Shown: positions 23,666 through 36,181 of the stretch, piece by piece
Layout: each line of letters opens with the position of its first letter
Position numbering within the stretch: position 1 is the first letter of the stretch
Assembly: GCA_964019695.1 (NCBI GenBank)
Contig: OZ026518.1
Span: 110,196,508-110,260,507, forward strand
Origin: Loripinus fragilis
Lineage: Eukaryota > Mollusca > Bivalvia > Lucinida > Lucinidae
DNA length: 64,000 bases
Reading direction: 5' to 3'
Notes under the pieces: generated by a model
Database searches by the model: none
What the model saw: only the letters and a program-made list of their open reading frames with translations
Told to the model about the DNA's origin: nothing
Translations under genes and position numbers: made by a program

Positions 23666-23742
23666 GATACTCATTAAAACAAGAATGTTTAAATATTTTG
23701 TAGCCAAATATTGTTGGAAAAGATAATCATAGAAGTGTTAGA

Positions 23743-23893
23743 TTTTGTTTGTTTGATTTGATTCTTTACATCCCATCAACAATCTTTCAGTTATATAGGG
23801 ACGAGTCTTCCTGGGTTGAACCAGTACTAAGCTAGGATAAATGTGTCTTGCTCAAGGACCACAACACAGTGACCCCGGTGAGGCTTGAACCCG
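23743..23893 (-). mobile_element. 5'-truncated SINE, - strand
   Basis: Contains ttgtttgatttgattcttta tail complement and 'ttgctcaaggaccacaacac' body; the tRNA head is largely missing after 'ggcttgaacccg'. Confidence 0.7.
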
Positions 23894-24370
23894 TTCAAGT
23901 GTTAGAGATGAAATAAAAGACACAATATGAGTTTTTTCCAGCCTATTTTTATTTAAAGTCTCTGAATGAGATTTTCATTCAGTTATATCTGCCTATTGAG
24001 CAAATTGCACAATGCATTTTACTCAAAAGAAAGACATGAAAAGTTAAAAAATCTCATTCTGAGGCAATAAACTTTAGGGGGGGGTGGAGGGGAGGGGGAG
24101 GGACTTAATAGCTGGGTACATGTAGGTAGGAAAGGCAAACATTTTTTTTTCATTTTATATGCCACATTTTCCATTTCAGCAGCATTACTAAAATTACATG
24201 AAAATCAATAAGTGTATTCAACAAACATAGAACTCTAATACTTTTTACAGAGCGAACAAAAGTGGTTCTTATCAGACTTTGTGGATGTGCAGGCTAGTCT
24301 GCACCTTTGTTGTTAGCATGCATCAAAGTCAGGTCTTCTCAGGATGAGGCCCATATATACAAAATAAATT

Positions 24371-24578
24371 ACAGTGAAACCTGTCTGAAGCAGCCACTCA
24401 AAAATAGACTAAACAAAGGTCTTAAAGACCGGTGGTAGCTTAGTGCAGGTGGAAATTATTGCAGAATGCCCATCGGAGCATTCTGCAATACTTTCAACCT
24501 GCAATAAGCGATTATCGGTCTTGAAAGCATATTTTGGGTCTACTTTTGAGTGACCGCTTAAGACAGGTTTTTACGGTA
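24371..24578. repeat. Palindromic MITE family C copy
   Basis: acagtgaaacctgtctgaag / gacaggtttttacggt ends, tgcagaatgcccatcggagc centre. Confidence 0.85.
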
Positions 24579-25544
24579 CTTATGAAAACATGATGTTGAA
24601 AGGCCTGGAACAATGGCCACCATATCATACTTGGCTCCAGATAAGACCAAAAAATACTTGTGTGTTTCAGTTTTAAGCTATTAATAAAATCTAGAGGTAT
24701 AATCAAATGATATCAATAGATACTGTATTTGACTGAATAAGCACACATGCTCTAATAAGCACACACAGTTAATGCTACATCAACTTTGGATTTCCAGCCA
24801 GTCCCATGGTGCAATTTCTTCAGAAATAAGGATGAAAATCAGCGTGGACTCGTATCAGCTGGCTAATGATGATCAGGATCCACACTGTTTTCAAAGAGGG
24901 TATATAATTTTGAAAAAAAGTTATGTCCAACGAGCGCTTATTACTTTAAGCATTTTTTTTAACATTTTGCATAGAATTTCCCTTCTGATACTGAAAGCCA
25001 ACTCCATACAAATCATTTTGATAAATATAAGCATTTTCTTCATGTATTCAATATATTTGTAAACATTTTTATCTTATTATATAATATATTTAACAGTACT
25101 ATCTTATTGTGGTGATTCTCTTATGTACCCACAACATATGGGCCTCGACAACCTGTCTTGGGGGGGTTTAGGAACAACAAAGGCCTAGACCACCAGCCTG
25201 TGCATACGTGCAGTCTGATCAGCACCTTTCTTATTCGCTTTTTGGAAAGTATCATAAATTTGCTAAAAGCGAAATTACAATTTTCTAGCTAGTCTCTGGA
25301 GCTGATCAAGTTGGTTTGGGTATGATTGTGAAACCCTGAAGACAGGTTTTCTTGCGTCACAGTCCATATCCCTAGGTTCAAGATTAAATTATTCCACAAT
25401 TCTACATTTGTATCTGGCGAGACTCAAAATATGCCTCATCCAAAATTTGGTGAAAAATTTCTGCCTGCAGAATCACCAAATATTGAGGCTAGTGAAAGAT
25501 TTTCAATGATTTGATTATAAGAACATTATTTGTTAGTCAGTTTC

Positions 25545-25680
25545 TTACCCATCAGTTTTTGCATATGTTTTGGGTGCTCAAAAGAACCGTCTCATTGAGA
25601 CGGTTCTTTTGAGTACCCACAACATATGTTTTGGTTGAGAAATAAGAAAATTATTTTTTTTGGTATGCACTCTTAACTTA
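25545..25680. repeat. Palindromic MITE family B copy (best preserved)
   Basis: Perfect core aaagaaccgtctcattgaga then cggttcttttgagta, flanked by catatgttttgggtgctc and tacccacaacatatg. Can serve as the family reference. Confidence 0.8.
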
Positions 25681-26973
25681 AGTCCTGATACAACTATGGT
25701 ATTCTTTTATCTTTCAATTTGAAAATTTGGTTTGGGTACTCAAAATAAATAAATATTTGGGCCAGCACGCAGTTTTGTTACTTATCACATGTATGTGCAA
25801 AACCCTCCTTTATAAATACACAAGCTGGCGTATCCAGCATGGCAAGAGTTTTAAATTTGGTCGGAGTCTTCATCTACATCCAAACTTTGTGTATGCAACA
25901 CCAACACCTTTAATGCTTGACAATGCAAAAAATACCAAAGTCTCATGCACTGACCCATTTGTCTTATCAATCTGGGTACCATTTAAACCAGACTTTGAGT
26001 AAATGCTTTGCTAGTTTTCAAAAAGTAAAAGTGCTAAACTGTGAAGGATAGAAGTGCTATTCATTTCCCAAACTTTACAATATACTTCCTGCGCATGCGT
26101 ATGAAATATACTTAAAATTGTGACGTTTGTCACTGGAAAGGTGAAACTGGTATATTTCAGTTTGTTTTTAGATGTTTTAGACCCAAGATGCCCTTTGGAC
26201 AATAACATGTCACTATAAACATATACAACATATGTAAAGGGTGTCTTGGGTCTAGGGGGGGAAAGGGGTTGTAGAAGCCAAAGAAGACATCAAACATCTG
26301 ACAAAAATAGGCTACTTTGCAAATGGTCGTTTTTATTGTACATCAACTATATAAAAATAAATACTCTATCGTGATAGACCATTTATTTACCTTAGTGTAT
26401 CGGTCTATTTCACATACATGTTACTGAAATAACAAGTACAGTTGATGATCATAATAAATTCTCATTCAAAACGAAGTAGGATTATCATATGCAATAAGGA
26501 CAAAGACGATTATAATATACGGACTAGGCTGCAAGGGTGCATATACGGCTGGTCAATGTGTATTTGTTGAATGTGCCTAGTGTCTCCAGTCCTTATTTCA
26601 ACAAAATAAAACGAACGTCTCATTTAGGGAAATGACACGCCTTGTCGCTAGAAATTCTTTGCAACATTTATCAATTAGACCTTGTCATGCTGAAAAGATG
26701 TTTTGTACTACACTCTTCCCACATTTTTATCATGCTAACCTGCAACATTCCAGTACTAAGCATGTGTTTTCAATCGCAAGAGTGTAAAACACAGTGTTTT
26801 CACACAAAAAAAATTGTATCCCTATGACAAGGATTAAACATTTCTCTTAAAAGTGAGAAACTGGCAATGATGACCCCACTTTTTTCCATCAACATTTGGC
26901 AAAGAGCCTGAACCCTGTCTCTGTAAAATTGTCGAACAGCACCCTAAGAACTCATCCACACAAGAAAGGGGAT

Positions 26974-27042
26974 TCACTTGGTCCAGCTGACTTTAGGGAT
27001 ATCAAAATGTTCTGTCAAACTGTCTAAGTGCTTGTTAAAGTC
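26974..27042 (-). CDS. FAM32A: FAM32A-like last exon and stop
   Basis: Encodes DFNKHLDSLTEHFDIPKVSW then TK and TGA. This is the near-invariant FAM32A C-terminus (DFNxHLDxLTEHxDIPKVSWTK). Acceptor ctacttcag. Exons 2-4 together give 93 residues; with a typical first exon the protein would be about 118 residues, close to the family's usual length. No confident polyadenylation signal was chosen. Confidence 0.95.
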   Translation of the reverse strand, partial: DFNKHLDSLTEHFDIPKVSWTK

Positions 27043-27111
27043 CTGAAGTAGAGAAAAACAACAAATAATGTCAATTACCATACTCCTCGTAACAAGCTAC
27101 ATGTATTCCAA

Positions 27112-27378
27112 AGTAAAAAAGGCGGCAAAGTTCAGGAATCGATTCAATCAAGTATCACACCTGACCCAGGATACCACATGGAAAAGCAAAAAAAACCACA
27201 ATTGAACATCACAAACAAGAGCCAAGAGGTCAGCCCTTTTCCAGCAGGTGACCACAAGGCAGCAATGAACAGACGCAAAAGCATGAAAACACAAGACATA
27301 AATAACACAAATGGTCAAAAAAAGAAGTATCGACTTGGAATGGTCAGTAAAATATTTTACTGGAGGGCTTAAACCAGT
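27112..27378 (+). repeat. Dispersed repeat family D (copy 2)
   Basis: Nearly collinear with 7440-7715 over its whole length, ending tattttactggagggcttaa. It begins ~70 bp upstream of the FAM32A last exon on that gene's strand. Confidence 0.78.
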
Positions 27379-27861
27379 TTTACCCTCATTTGTTTATAGA
27401 TTTCAACACCAGCAAACAATATTGTCCAATTTTATTTACATACATAACATTTTGCCATATTAGATTCTTCAGTGATATAGTAAACAAAATACATAACGAA
27501 GCACACAATAAAAGTTAAAATGTTATGTGCGACAGCGAGTTATGTCGGGCGAGAATTATCAGAAAAAATAAGTACATGTACAAGGAAAATAGAACTAGGG
27601 CACAGCTATACGAAGGTATTGACCAGCATATCATCTGCTGTGAGTTGTCCGCTGGTTCTTTGAGAAGTTCAGAAGTAGTTTGGTAACTGTCATTTTTTCT
27701 TATTATAACTAACAGTTTTACCCTCATTTGAAAATACAGTAAGTTGATCAAGATCAGCTGGCTTATGAAGCCAGCTGATGATCCACATTTTTTGATCCAC
27801 ATAATGAATCCATATTAATGAAATAGCACCACTGGATTGACTGGAAACCAGAGTTCTAAAT

Positions 27862-28101
27862 GAGCCATGGTATGAGATTTCCAACAATGCAGCATTTTGA
27901 AAAGTGTAGACTCAGATGATGAGCCTGTGCAGCCTCCTTTTAAGCTTAGAAACTGGAAATTATGTTCAGTCAGTAGCTTAACAATCATAGAATATTCAAG
28001 CAACTAGCAAAGACTCTGATCAGACTGCGCATATGCGCAGGCTGATCTGAGGCTTTGCTGGTCGCACATACCATATTGTTGGAAATATCATGCACTGGCT
28101 C
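27862..28101. repeat. Palindromic MITE family A copy
   Basis: gagccatggtatgagatttc / gaaatatcatgcactggctc ends, with cagactgcgcatatgcgcag in the middle. Confidence 0.75.
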
Positions 28102-28891
28102 ATATAGTGTAAATAGAGGATCTTACATGAGTGCTCATGTTTTATTGAATTTATTAAACAAGTTAGGGAAAAGGGATAATATTGCGAGGCTTGCCGAGCA
28201 TTTTATCTCTTTTCCGCAACAAGTTTAAATGAATTCAATAATACAGGAGCATGAATGTTAGATTCTATTAATCACACATTATTAAAATTAATAAAAAATT
28301 GCATTTTTGGGCTACAAACATCAATATTTTGACATACTTTATGCAACATTATAATGGACGTCATTACGTAACGTTACGAAATCTGTAAACCACTAGTGGT
28401 TTATTGATTTTATTGCATGGCGTTATATCACTCCCAGACGCTGTTTATGTGATCTATAAAGTATTTAAGGTGTACTTTTATGTGCATGGAAGCTTATTAG
28501 GCTGAATATGATGCACCTATTTTATCTAGGTAAAAATAAACAGTGTTGTCTTTAACTGTCTTAGGTATGGCTTCAGATAAGAGTCACTCATCCAAATACT
28601 CATCCTTATCTGTAGCTATGTAGCTAACTTATAAAACTAATATAATTGAAATATTAATTCAACTCACCTATTGAAATTACCCATCTAAATGTTTGAAAAT
28701 GTTGTCTGCTTTTTGTGTTTGCTGCATATATTAAAGTCAGTGCTCTTCAGACTTGATTTTATCATGAGGGAATCCACTATGAACCCTAATCAGACTGGGA
28801 GCAGTCTGATCAGGACATAAGCAGAAGAGAGAGCAGACAACAAAAGTCATGACTGGCGGGAGACAGGTTAATTAAGGATTCAATTTCTTAC

Positions 28892-28945
28892 CATAATCCT
28901 TTCCTTGTGAGTCTTGCTAGCTCGTTCTAGAATCTGCTCTTCTCT
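28892..28945 (-). CDS. FAM32A: FAM32A-like exon 3
   Basis: Encodes REEQILERASKTHKERIM (18 codons, phase 0 to 0), matching the FAM32A ERILxKASKTHKxRVE segment. Acceptor ttacag, donor atg|gtaaga. A 409-bp MITE (28977-29385) lies only 31 bp upstream of this exon on its strand, so the transposon supplies most of the branch-point side of the preceding intron. Confidence 0.92.
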
Positions 28946-28976
28946 CTGTAAATAAATAAAATACATTTCAGTAAGC

Positions 28977-29385
28977 CAGGGTTCCCACAAGCTCTGGAAA
29001 TCATTGAAAACCTGGAAAATCACTAAAAAAAGTTCCATGCTTGGAAAAATCATGGAATTTGAAAAAACCTGATTAACCATGGAAAATCATGGAATTTTTG
29101 TGAAATAATTTGACAAAACCATCGGTAGCCAGAAAACTAGCTGTCGGACACTTGTGTGTCCGACAGCTAGTTTTCTGGCTACTGTTGGTTTCAAGTTTTA
29201 ATTATTTCATAATGCATGCATGATCTACAAGCATGCTGTTGCTGCTGCATTCGGCATATATGGTCAGGGTGGTTAAGATGCTGCATAAAGGGGAGGCTGG
29301 AGGCCATGTATTAAAATCATGGTAATTACATTGTTGATCATGGAAAACCATGGAATTGTGTTTTTGAATTTCTGTGGGAACCCTG
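28977..29385. mobile_element. MITE family E copy, 409 bp
   Basis: cagggttcccacaagctctg / tttctgtgggaaccctg ends and the same ccagaaaactagctgtcgga central palindrome as 15248-15654. Flanked by gtaagc on each side (28971-28976, 29386-29391). Lies 31 bp from FAM32A exon 3. Confidence 0.87.
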
Positions 29386-30312
29386 GTAAGCCCATGAGAT
29401 TTGAGTAGCCAAGGCTCATTCCAGTCTCCCCAGATCTTTGCTGCTTGCATACAAACAGAACTGTCAACCCAAAGGTCTATGGTTGAAACCAACTCAATTC
29501 AAATAAATTTGCCAATCACATAACATTTGACAATGGATACATGAAATGCGCCCATAAAATGCAGAGAAGGACAAATATATGACAAAATAAGAAAATCAAT
29601 AACAATAAATTTCTCATTTGGAAGTCACCGGCCACACTCGGAAACTCCTCGGCTAACTCCGGGAATTATTTATTACATAACAAGCCGAAGAGCGTCAACA
29701 GTCAGCAATCTCCAAAAAAGAAATAGCCACTGGCGATGGCAGTTCCTCGCCAGGAAAAGCCAGCACCAGCTGAAACCAATGTCGAAATATGGATGTCAAA
29801 ATATAAATGCTTTCTAATAAAAATGCTTGGCTACATATCTGCATGAAAAACAGAATACATGTAGCACTTTTGAAAGGTGGCTTCAATTTTGACCTCTGGC
29901 CACACACAGGGGCAGGGACCCTGCTGTATGGAGTTCTGATGTAAAAGCCAACACTCCAGGCTAACTGTGGTCCAAATATGAATGCTTTCTGATAAAAGGT
30001 TACTGAGATATACACCACTTTAGAAACTTTAACCAAAACTTTGTTGTTAATTCCATGCATGTGCCAGAAGGAAGTACATGACCATACAATTGAACAAACA
30101 AAAAGAGGAAAAGTAGATACCCCTTGGTATAAATGTTATTAAGGGACTGCAATGCAGGGCTTCAGATTTTTTTCAAGATTGGTGGGCCGCAGTGACTTTT
30201 GGAGCCAAAAATGGTGAGTCATTTTCTGAAATGATGGGCCCAAGCAAATCAGACTAACCACAATTGACATTTTTGTAGTGTACTTTACCTACAGTATATT
30301 GACTGCTGATGA

Positions 30313-30515
30313 TACAGTAAACCTTTCTTAAGCGGCCACTGAAAACATAAGACCAATTATCGCTTAATGCAGGTCAAAAGTATTGCAGAATGCTCCCCTT
30401 GCTCCAAGGGTAGCATTTTGCAATACTGTTGACCTTCATTAAGCTACCATTTGTTATTAAGATCTTTGTTTTTTGTCTTTTTTGAGTGGCTGCTAAAGAC
30501 ATGTTTTACTGTATT
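30313..30515. repeat. Palindromic MITE family C copy
   Basis: gatacagtaaacctttctta / acatgttttactgta ends and tgcagaatgctccccttgct centre. Confidence 0.85.
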
Positions 30516-30519
30516 GACT

Positions 30520-32190
30520 ACCTACAATGTACATGTACTTTCTTTTTTGTGGAGTTCGTAGACTTGCTGTAAGATGAATGTTTTTATAAACCGAGATTTT
30601 TTCACAACTATAAAGGAAGTGTCCACTGGTCCCACTGCCTTGGAAAGTGATGGGCCATATTTTGAAATCATGGGCCCACCATAAATCTGAAGGCCTGTAT
30701 CAGCTCATTATTGAGAGGTTTGCTAAATTGCATAGATCTGCTTCTCCAGTGTCCTTTGGTATAGCTATTGTAAAGCGACCAACAACACTGATACCAGCAA
30801 TTAGGCAATTTTGAACATTTTATTTTCATTGAAGAAATTTTGCCTTTTTGACAGCAAACATGGCTCAGGGTGTAAATCTTTTTCACATTATATTGTATCT
30901 TTACAGCAAAATTGTGATCAGCTGGCATTAAATAGTTAAGCACCTTCAGAATAACAAATTGGCTTTCTGTAAGAAGCGATGTATACATACTGAACAAAAG
31001 TGAAAATGCTACACCTGAATTATTTGCCATCTATATACAAAATTATGCTAACCAAGAATGCAATTGAAAGTGCATCTTAATGTTCAAATACTGTGTAATG
31101 CATAACAGTAAAAGTTTTACGGATGTTGTCACGAGGAAACACGTGTAAACCATTTAAATGTGACAGGGGTCCATTTTTTCAGGTTGCCAAATTGAACAGA
31201 AATCTAACACAATTTAGGCCTTCAGAAATCCACTGCCTACGAGATCTGACTGCACGAAATGGTAGTCTAGACATGTGACAATCAGAAATGTGAAGGACTT
31301 ATTTCAAGTGTGTTTTGATCATTTAGAAAGGCAATCTTAAAAAGCGGATTTTCTTTCAAATTGCCAAGTTTAAAAAATTAACACTGAAATCTCCATAGGA
31401 AAATCAATGTGTTGTTGCATATAAGTATTATGAAATTACTAGTCGAGAAATTGTAGAAACAATGTGCTGAGAGGTCTACCTGATTTGGTAAAAGAAAATT
31501 ATCGAAAATCGTGATAAATCGAATATTACCAAACATTTAATATTCTCTATTTGTTTTTGTCAAAGGGAGATAATTTTCAATATTTTACAAATTCACTAAA
31601 TTCGAAATTGATTTCTGAGCTTGTTTCAAGTGATTAAGCAGTTTTTTGTGTTTTTATTCAACACAATGAAGACCAACTTTGATAAGCATAACAATTTTAA
31701 TTTGCGCATGCGCAATAGCAAATTTCAGTGAATAAAGCTTTAAACACTTAAAGGAGCATAACTCATACATCAAACGAGAAAAACTGGTGGAGTTTCGACG
31801 AATCGTTTGCTGGATGTCTCGGCAACATTATTAAGCTTTAGTAAATACTTTTTGTCCAATACTTTCTCATAAAATATAGATAATTGGAGTGATGCGTTTT
31901 CACTTTTGTTCAGTATATCTTTCATAGGTTGCATATTTTGAGCACCCAAAACACATGTTTAAACTGATGGATAAGAAAATATCGCAATTTTAAGCAAAAT
32001 ATCTTTTGTTTAACTTGCCCTATGCAGAGTTCTCACTAAGATTTTGAAAATAGGAGTAAAAATGCTGTTTGCCAGAAAAAATTGGAATTTTACCACACTT
32101 TTCTATTGGCACTTTTGAAAAAGTTGGAGTCAGAATCATAAAGTTGGAGTAAAATAATCCAAATTTGGATTTAGTGAGAACTCTGCCTAT
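30520..32190 (-). other. FAM32A intron 2, no recognised exon
   Basis: AT-rich. Holds a half copy of MITE family B (31925-31990) and a small inverted pair, gttctcactaagattttgaa (32029) and aaatttggatttagtgagaa (32161), bracketing ~110 bp next to exon 2. No conserved coding sequence seen. Confidence 0.5.
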
Positions 32191-32194
32191 GTAC

Positions 32195-32354
32195 CTTCTT
32201 CTCCTTTGATTTCTCAAAAGCTATTTCAGCCTTCGTTCTCTTGTCAACTTGTATTTTCTTCTTTGTTTCCTCTGATTCTGATGTACTGGCATGGGAGGCA
32301 ATATTCTCGTACATCTTGGAAAGCTCGCGATCTTTATCCTTCTTCTTCTTCTTC
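32195..32354 (-). CDS. FAM32A: FAM32A-like exon 2
   Basis: On the - strand this encodes KKKKKDKDRELSKMYENIAS then HASTSESEETKKKIQVDKRT and KAEIAFEKSKEKK (53 codons plus one leading base). FAM32A proteins (~110 residues; nuclear, associated with the catalytic spliceosome) have the same KKKKKDKDK entry and a LDKRTxAxxAFEKxxEKR block. Acceptor catcag, donor aag|gtacat. The intron downstream is ~3.2 kb and full of repeats. The first coding exon (usually ~25 residues with a KLKLKG-type motif) was not found upstream to 36 kb; it may lie farther right or in the N gap. Confidence 0.88.
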
Positions 32355-32439
32355 CTGATGAAACAGATTAACCAAAAGGGAATTGAATGCTTGCTATACT
32401 TAATCCAGATACAGTAGAATTTGAAAATTTGGTTGTGTA

Positions 32440-32728
32440 TCATGCGCGGATCCAGAAAGGTTTGCCATAGGGGGTCCAACTTTTTTTGGTAAGGGGAAAG
32501 AGGATCCAAATAGCACTACAAGCGGGCCATCATCGGCCTGCCAGCGAAACACCATTTAAATGGCGTTTCGCTGGCAGACCCATGATTACCCAACATTGAA
32601 TGCTGGCTAGGCAGCTTTGTGATTTTTCAGGGGATCCGGACCAGTATTGCTAAGAAACCCTATATTTTTGTGATTTTTCAGGGGGGGGGGGGTCCGGACC
32701 TCTGTCCCCCCTCTGGATCCGCACATGT
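32440..32728. repeat. Palindromic repeat family F copy
   Basis: cgcggatccagaaaggtttg / cctctggatccgcac ends, centre cgaaacaccatttaaatggc. Contains two 'gatttttcaggggg' blocks and a G run. Confidence 0.72.
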
Positions 32729-32799
32729 GTATCACAGTGTATGTTAATTGAAAACAAAACTTGGGATTCAGAGAATAGGGGAACTTAAATTTTGTATGT

Positions 32800-33165
32800 T
32801 TCTGTTGATGCTTAATGTCCCAGTCAATAATTTTTCAGTCATGTAGGGAAGATTTCCTGTCTTCCTGGGTTGAACCGGTATTTTGTTTGATTTGATTCTT
32901 TACACCCCAGTCAACATTTTTTTGGTCATGTCGGGATGGGTCTTCCTGAGTTGAACCAATACAAAGCAGAGGAAAAAGTGTCTTGGTCAAGGACACAACT
33001 CAGTGCCTCTGGTGATGCTCAAACTCGCAACCCCTTGATCTCGAATAAAGTACTCTACCACAGCGCTACCTCCCTAGTGCTTAATGACACAGCACAGTGC
33101 TTCAGGTGTGTATCAAACTTGGGTGACCTCTCAATCTCAAGTCCAAAACCCTAACCCTGAGCTCC
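32800..33165 (-). mobile_element. SINE nested in SINE, - strand
   Basis: An outer SINE (32800-32880 and about 33080-33165) is interrupted by a second, more complete SINE (32881-33078, ttttgtttgatttgattctt to actctaccacagcgctacct). Both carry the 'cttcctgggttgaacc'-type body. Confidence 0.65.
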
Positions 33166-33199
33166 CCATACACTGCAGGATACAACTATGAACCATTTT

Positions 33200-36181
33200 T
33201 ATCCCCTTGCTTTTTTAAAAAAAGCATCAGGGATATTGCAATGGCCTCCGTCCGTCCGTCACGCTATCTCCTCCTAAACTATTGGACGAAATCCAACCAA
33301 ATTTGTTGTGTGAGTTGCTCTCATGGATGGGGTGTGCAACAGCACATTTGTTTTGGCCCCGCCCACTGTGGCCCAGGGGAGAGGTCAAAAATCATTAAAT
33401 TTCAATAACAAAGTCAATTTAAAAGATTTTTTAACCAAACTTTGTGTGTCAACTCATACATGAAAGATATAAAACATATCAGATAGGATTTTCATTTGGC
33501 CGAAATGGGCCTAGGGGAAACACTATAGCTACAACCAACCAACCAACCATGTTCTCGTTATCAAGACAGCTTGAACAAGCCCTAGAGCGTGGATAAGCGG
33601 TGACATTTTGATCTGTTTGGGGAAGCTAAATTTGGACCCTTGTTGTCATCTTCGGACGTAATCAGCCGCTATTTTTTTTATTTATTTGTGGCAGTCTCGC
33701 AGAAAAAACAACATGCGTCCGAGGACTCTGGTTAATGAAAGAAGGCGGAATTCATATAAATCATAAAATTCAATTTGATGTTTATCATATAAAGCTAATT
33801 TTTAATATGAAAAGAATGGTGTTAATTTCATTAAAATCCAATGAGAAATACAAAAGTTATGACATTTCAAACACCTGTACCCTTTCAAAGTATTGATTCC
33901 AATTATTGGAAAAATCCAATAAATGAAGTTCAGCTAGTTTTGATTCAGTGCATTTAAATGGGGATAGTAGTGTTAAATAACTGGTTTGCGCTGCTATGCA
34001 CAGCTATTTCCAGCTTAGATATTTATATGACCTCAGAGAAAAAAGATTCCTCTTTCAAGTGGTAGTTGGCCGTTTATTGTCCGAGCTTTACTTAGGGAGT
34101 GGCATCACCCTAAAGATTTTCAATTTTTAACCAATCAAATGACCCATAAAATGGAAATTCCTAGAGAAAATAAAAATATCCTGTGAAAGGTCATTCCTTA
34201 TTACAGTTACACCATGTGATAATATTGACAATGAAAAAAAGGCTTAACAAAAAACGAAAAACGCGCTATCTTCTGTGTGTGTAAAATGTCATCAAAAAGT
34301 TGAATGTATTTTTTCTACAGAACTTAAAAATCAGTCAGCTTTGGATAAGAATGTTGTCATCAGTTTTTAACCAATGGTCCCCATTTATCATTTATTAAAT
34401 AGAATAATCATTTTTCTTTTGGATAAGACTTTCATGGGGAAGATCATGTAAGTTTGTCAGAAATAGCGATAAAATTGGATTTTAGTATTAGTTGAAATTT
34501 TTCAAATCTGAAGACACGGGCTAAAAGTAGAATGAATGACAAAGAAAATGATGTTTAAATCATGAAAATCCATCAAGAAATAAAAAAGCTACACTAGTTA
34601 AAACACTTTCGATTGGTATATTTTTTCTTTCAAAAATCGATCAGCTGATAAACCCCAATTGTGTTTTTCCAATACACACTCTCGCAGTTCAGACGCTTTA
34701 CTGTATAGTTTACATGTACTTTCCTGATGATAGTACTGCTATAAATACTGTTTGGGCAAAGATGAGCTTAAGTCTAGGATACTCAATTTAAGTTTATTTT
34801 GTTGGGGAAGCCCTCGAGAAAAGCCTGGCACTAGTATCTTTCAGTGCTCTATTAAATTTCCGGAGAAAAACGTTGGCCAATCTTTGAGCAAAGTTCTGAC
34901 CTTATGACCTTCTGAAAATACGTGATTTTTTGCACGATCTCATCTCTATCTTTATCCTCTGTGATTGCGGGAAAAAATCTTGGCAGTTGTTTCATTGGAT
35001 GATTTATAATGAATATTTAAATTAGTGTACCCTCGCAAGGTCAGCCTAAAATCAATGTCGGAGTTTCAAAATGTCCGCCAATGTGTAACATTGGAATAAA
35101 TATTTCTTACATATTTGACTTTACCAAAGTCAACTAACGCTTGAATTGACGACATTAATGTACTATTTATTCAAAGATAAAAGACCTTTGAAACATGGAG
35201 GCATATTTAATCGAGAAATATGGATTCAAAATGATTGACTTTGCACTGTGACAGATAGGAGAGGCCAATCCATTGATATCGCTACCAGAAAGAAGGCAAA
35301 GAATCGGACATGGTTAACACAGTGACACATACAGTACAGCTCCGGTGGTTTTTCATAGACCCACCCAAGCCGGTGGGGCATAAAATTGAGTGGGGAGGAT
35401 TAAAATTTAATGACCACCGTTGATTTCCACCCGTTCCGGTGGATCCACCGCGTTCCCACTATCAAAAATATTTATGGTCGCGGTGGGAAACAGGTGAAAT
35501 TTTCGCGAGTCAAGTGATACCATCGCAGTGGAATCGCGGTGGTTCCGCGGTGGGTATGAAGGCGTGTCAGAAAGGGGCGGAGCTTAACTTTATTAACCCA
35601 TCTCATTCTTAAAAATTAACTTATCAAATTATTTCTAAAATTGTGTTAATAACTAAAAAAACTATCAGTATTTAGTTAGACAATTGCAAAATAAACCCAA
35701 TTGGTTTACTTCTAACAGTTTCGATAATTGCCCAATTATTATACGTTTAGTTTGTTTAATAAGCGTTTAGTTTTGTTAATTAGCGAGAACAATAATGTCC
35801 AATCACCGACCCGAAATTGAATAAAGGATCCATGGTCCAATTAGCTAGTTGAATAGAACACGCCGTTGGCGACAGCGTGTACTAAAATGCGACTTATTAT
35901 TGGATGCTGTGTCTTTTCCCCTCTCAATGATTAATTTTTTATAAGAATTGTTACTCTGTTTTTTTAATTTCCTAACATCAACCAAGTCCGCATTCTTAAC
36001 CTTCGCTGTAAAGTGATTGATTAAGATAAGTCTTAATTTCATACGTAGCAGTGAAGACCTTGTTTACCCGAGATTGGCAAACTTAGTCCAGATCTGCGCA
36101 GTATGCAAACTACATGAATATTACAAATAAATTTAATAGATGGTTTAATGTCATGTTTATTTAAATGGTGTTTCGCTAGTG
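33200..36181. other. No gene recognised
   Basis: Starts with a tccgtccgtccgtcacg-type dispersed repeat (33225-33550). The middle is AT-rich. 35340-35580 is a ggtgg/ccacc-rich stretch (ccggtggatccaccgcg). No exon of FAM32A or any other gene was identified. Confidence 0.5.

Noticed and set aside
29695..30060. 121-codon - strand ORF
   Set aside because: Overlaps diverged tandem repeat-like DNA in a FAM32A intron; no family or splice support.
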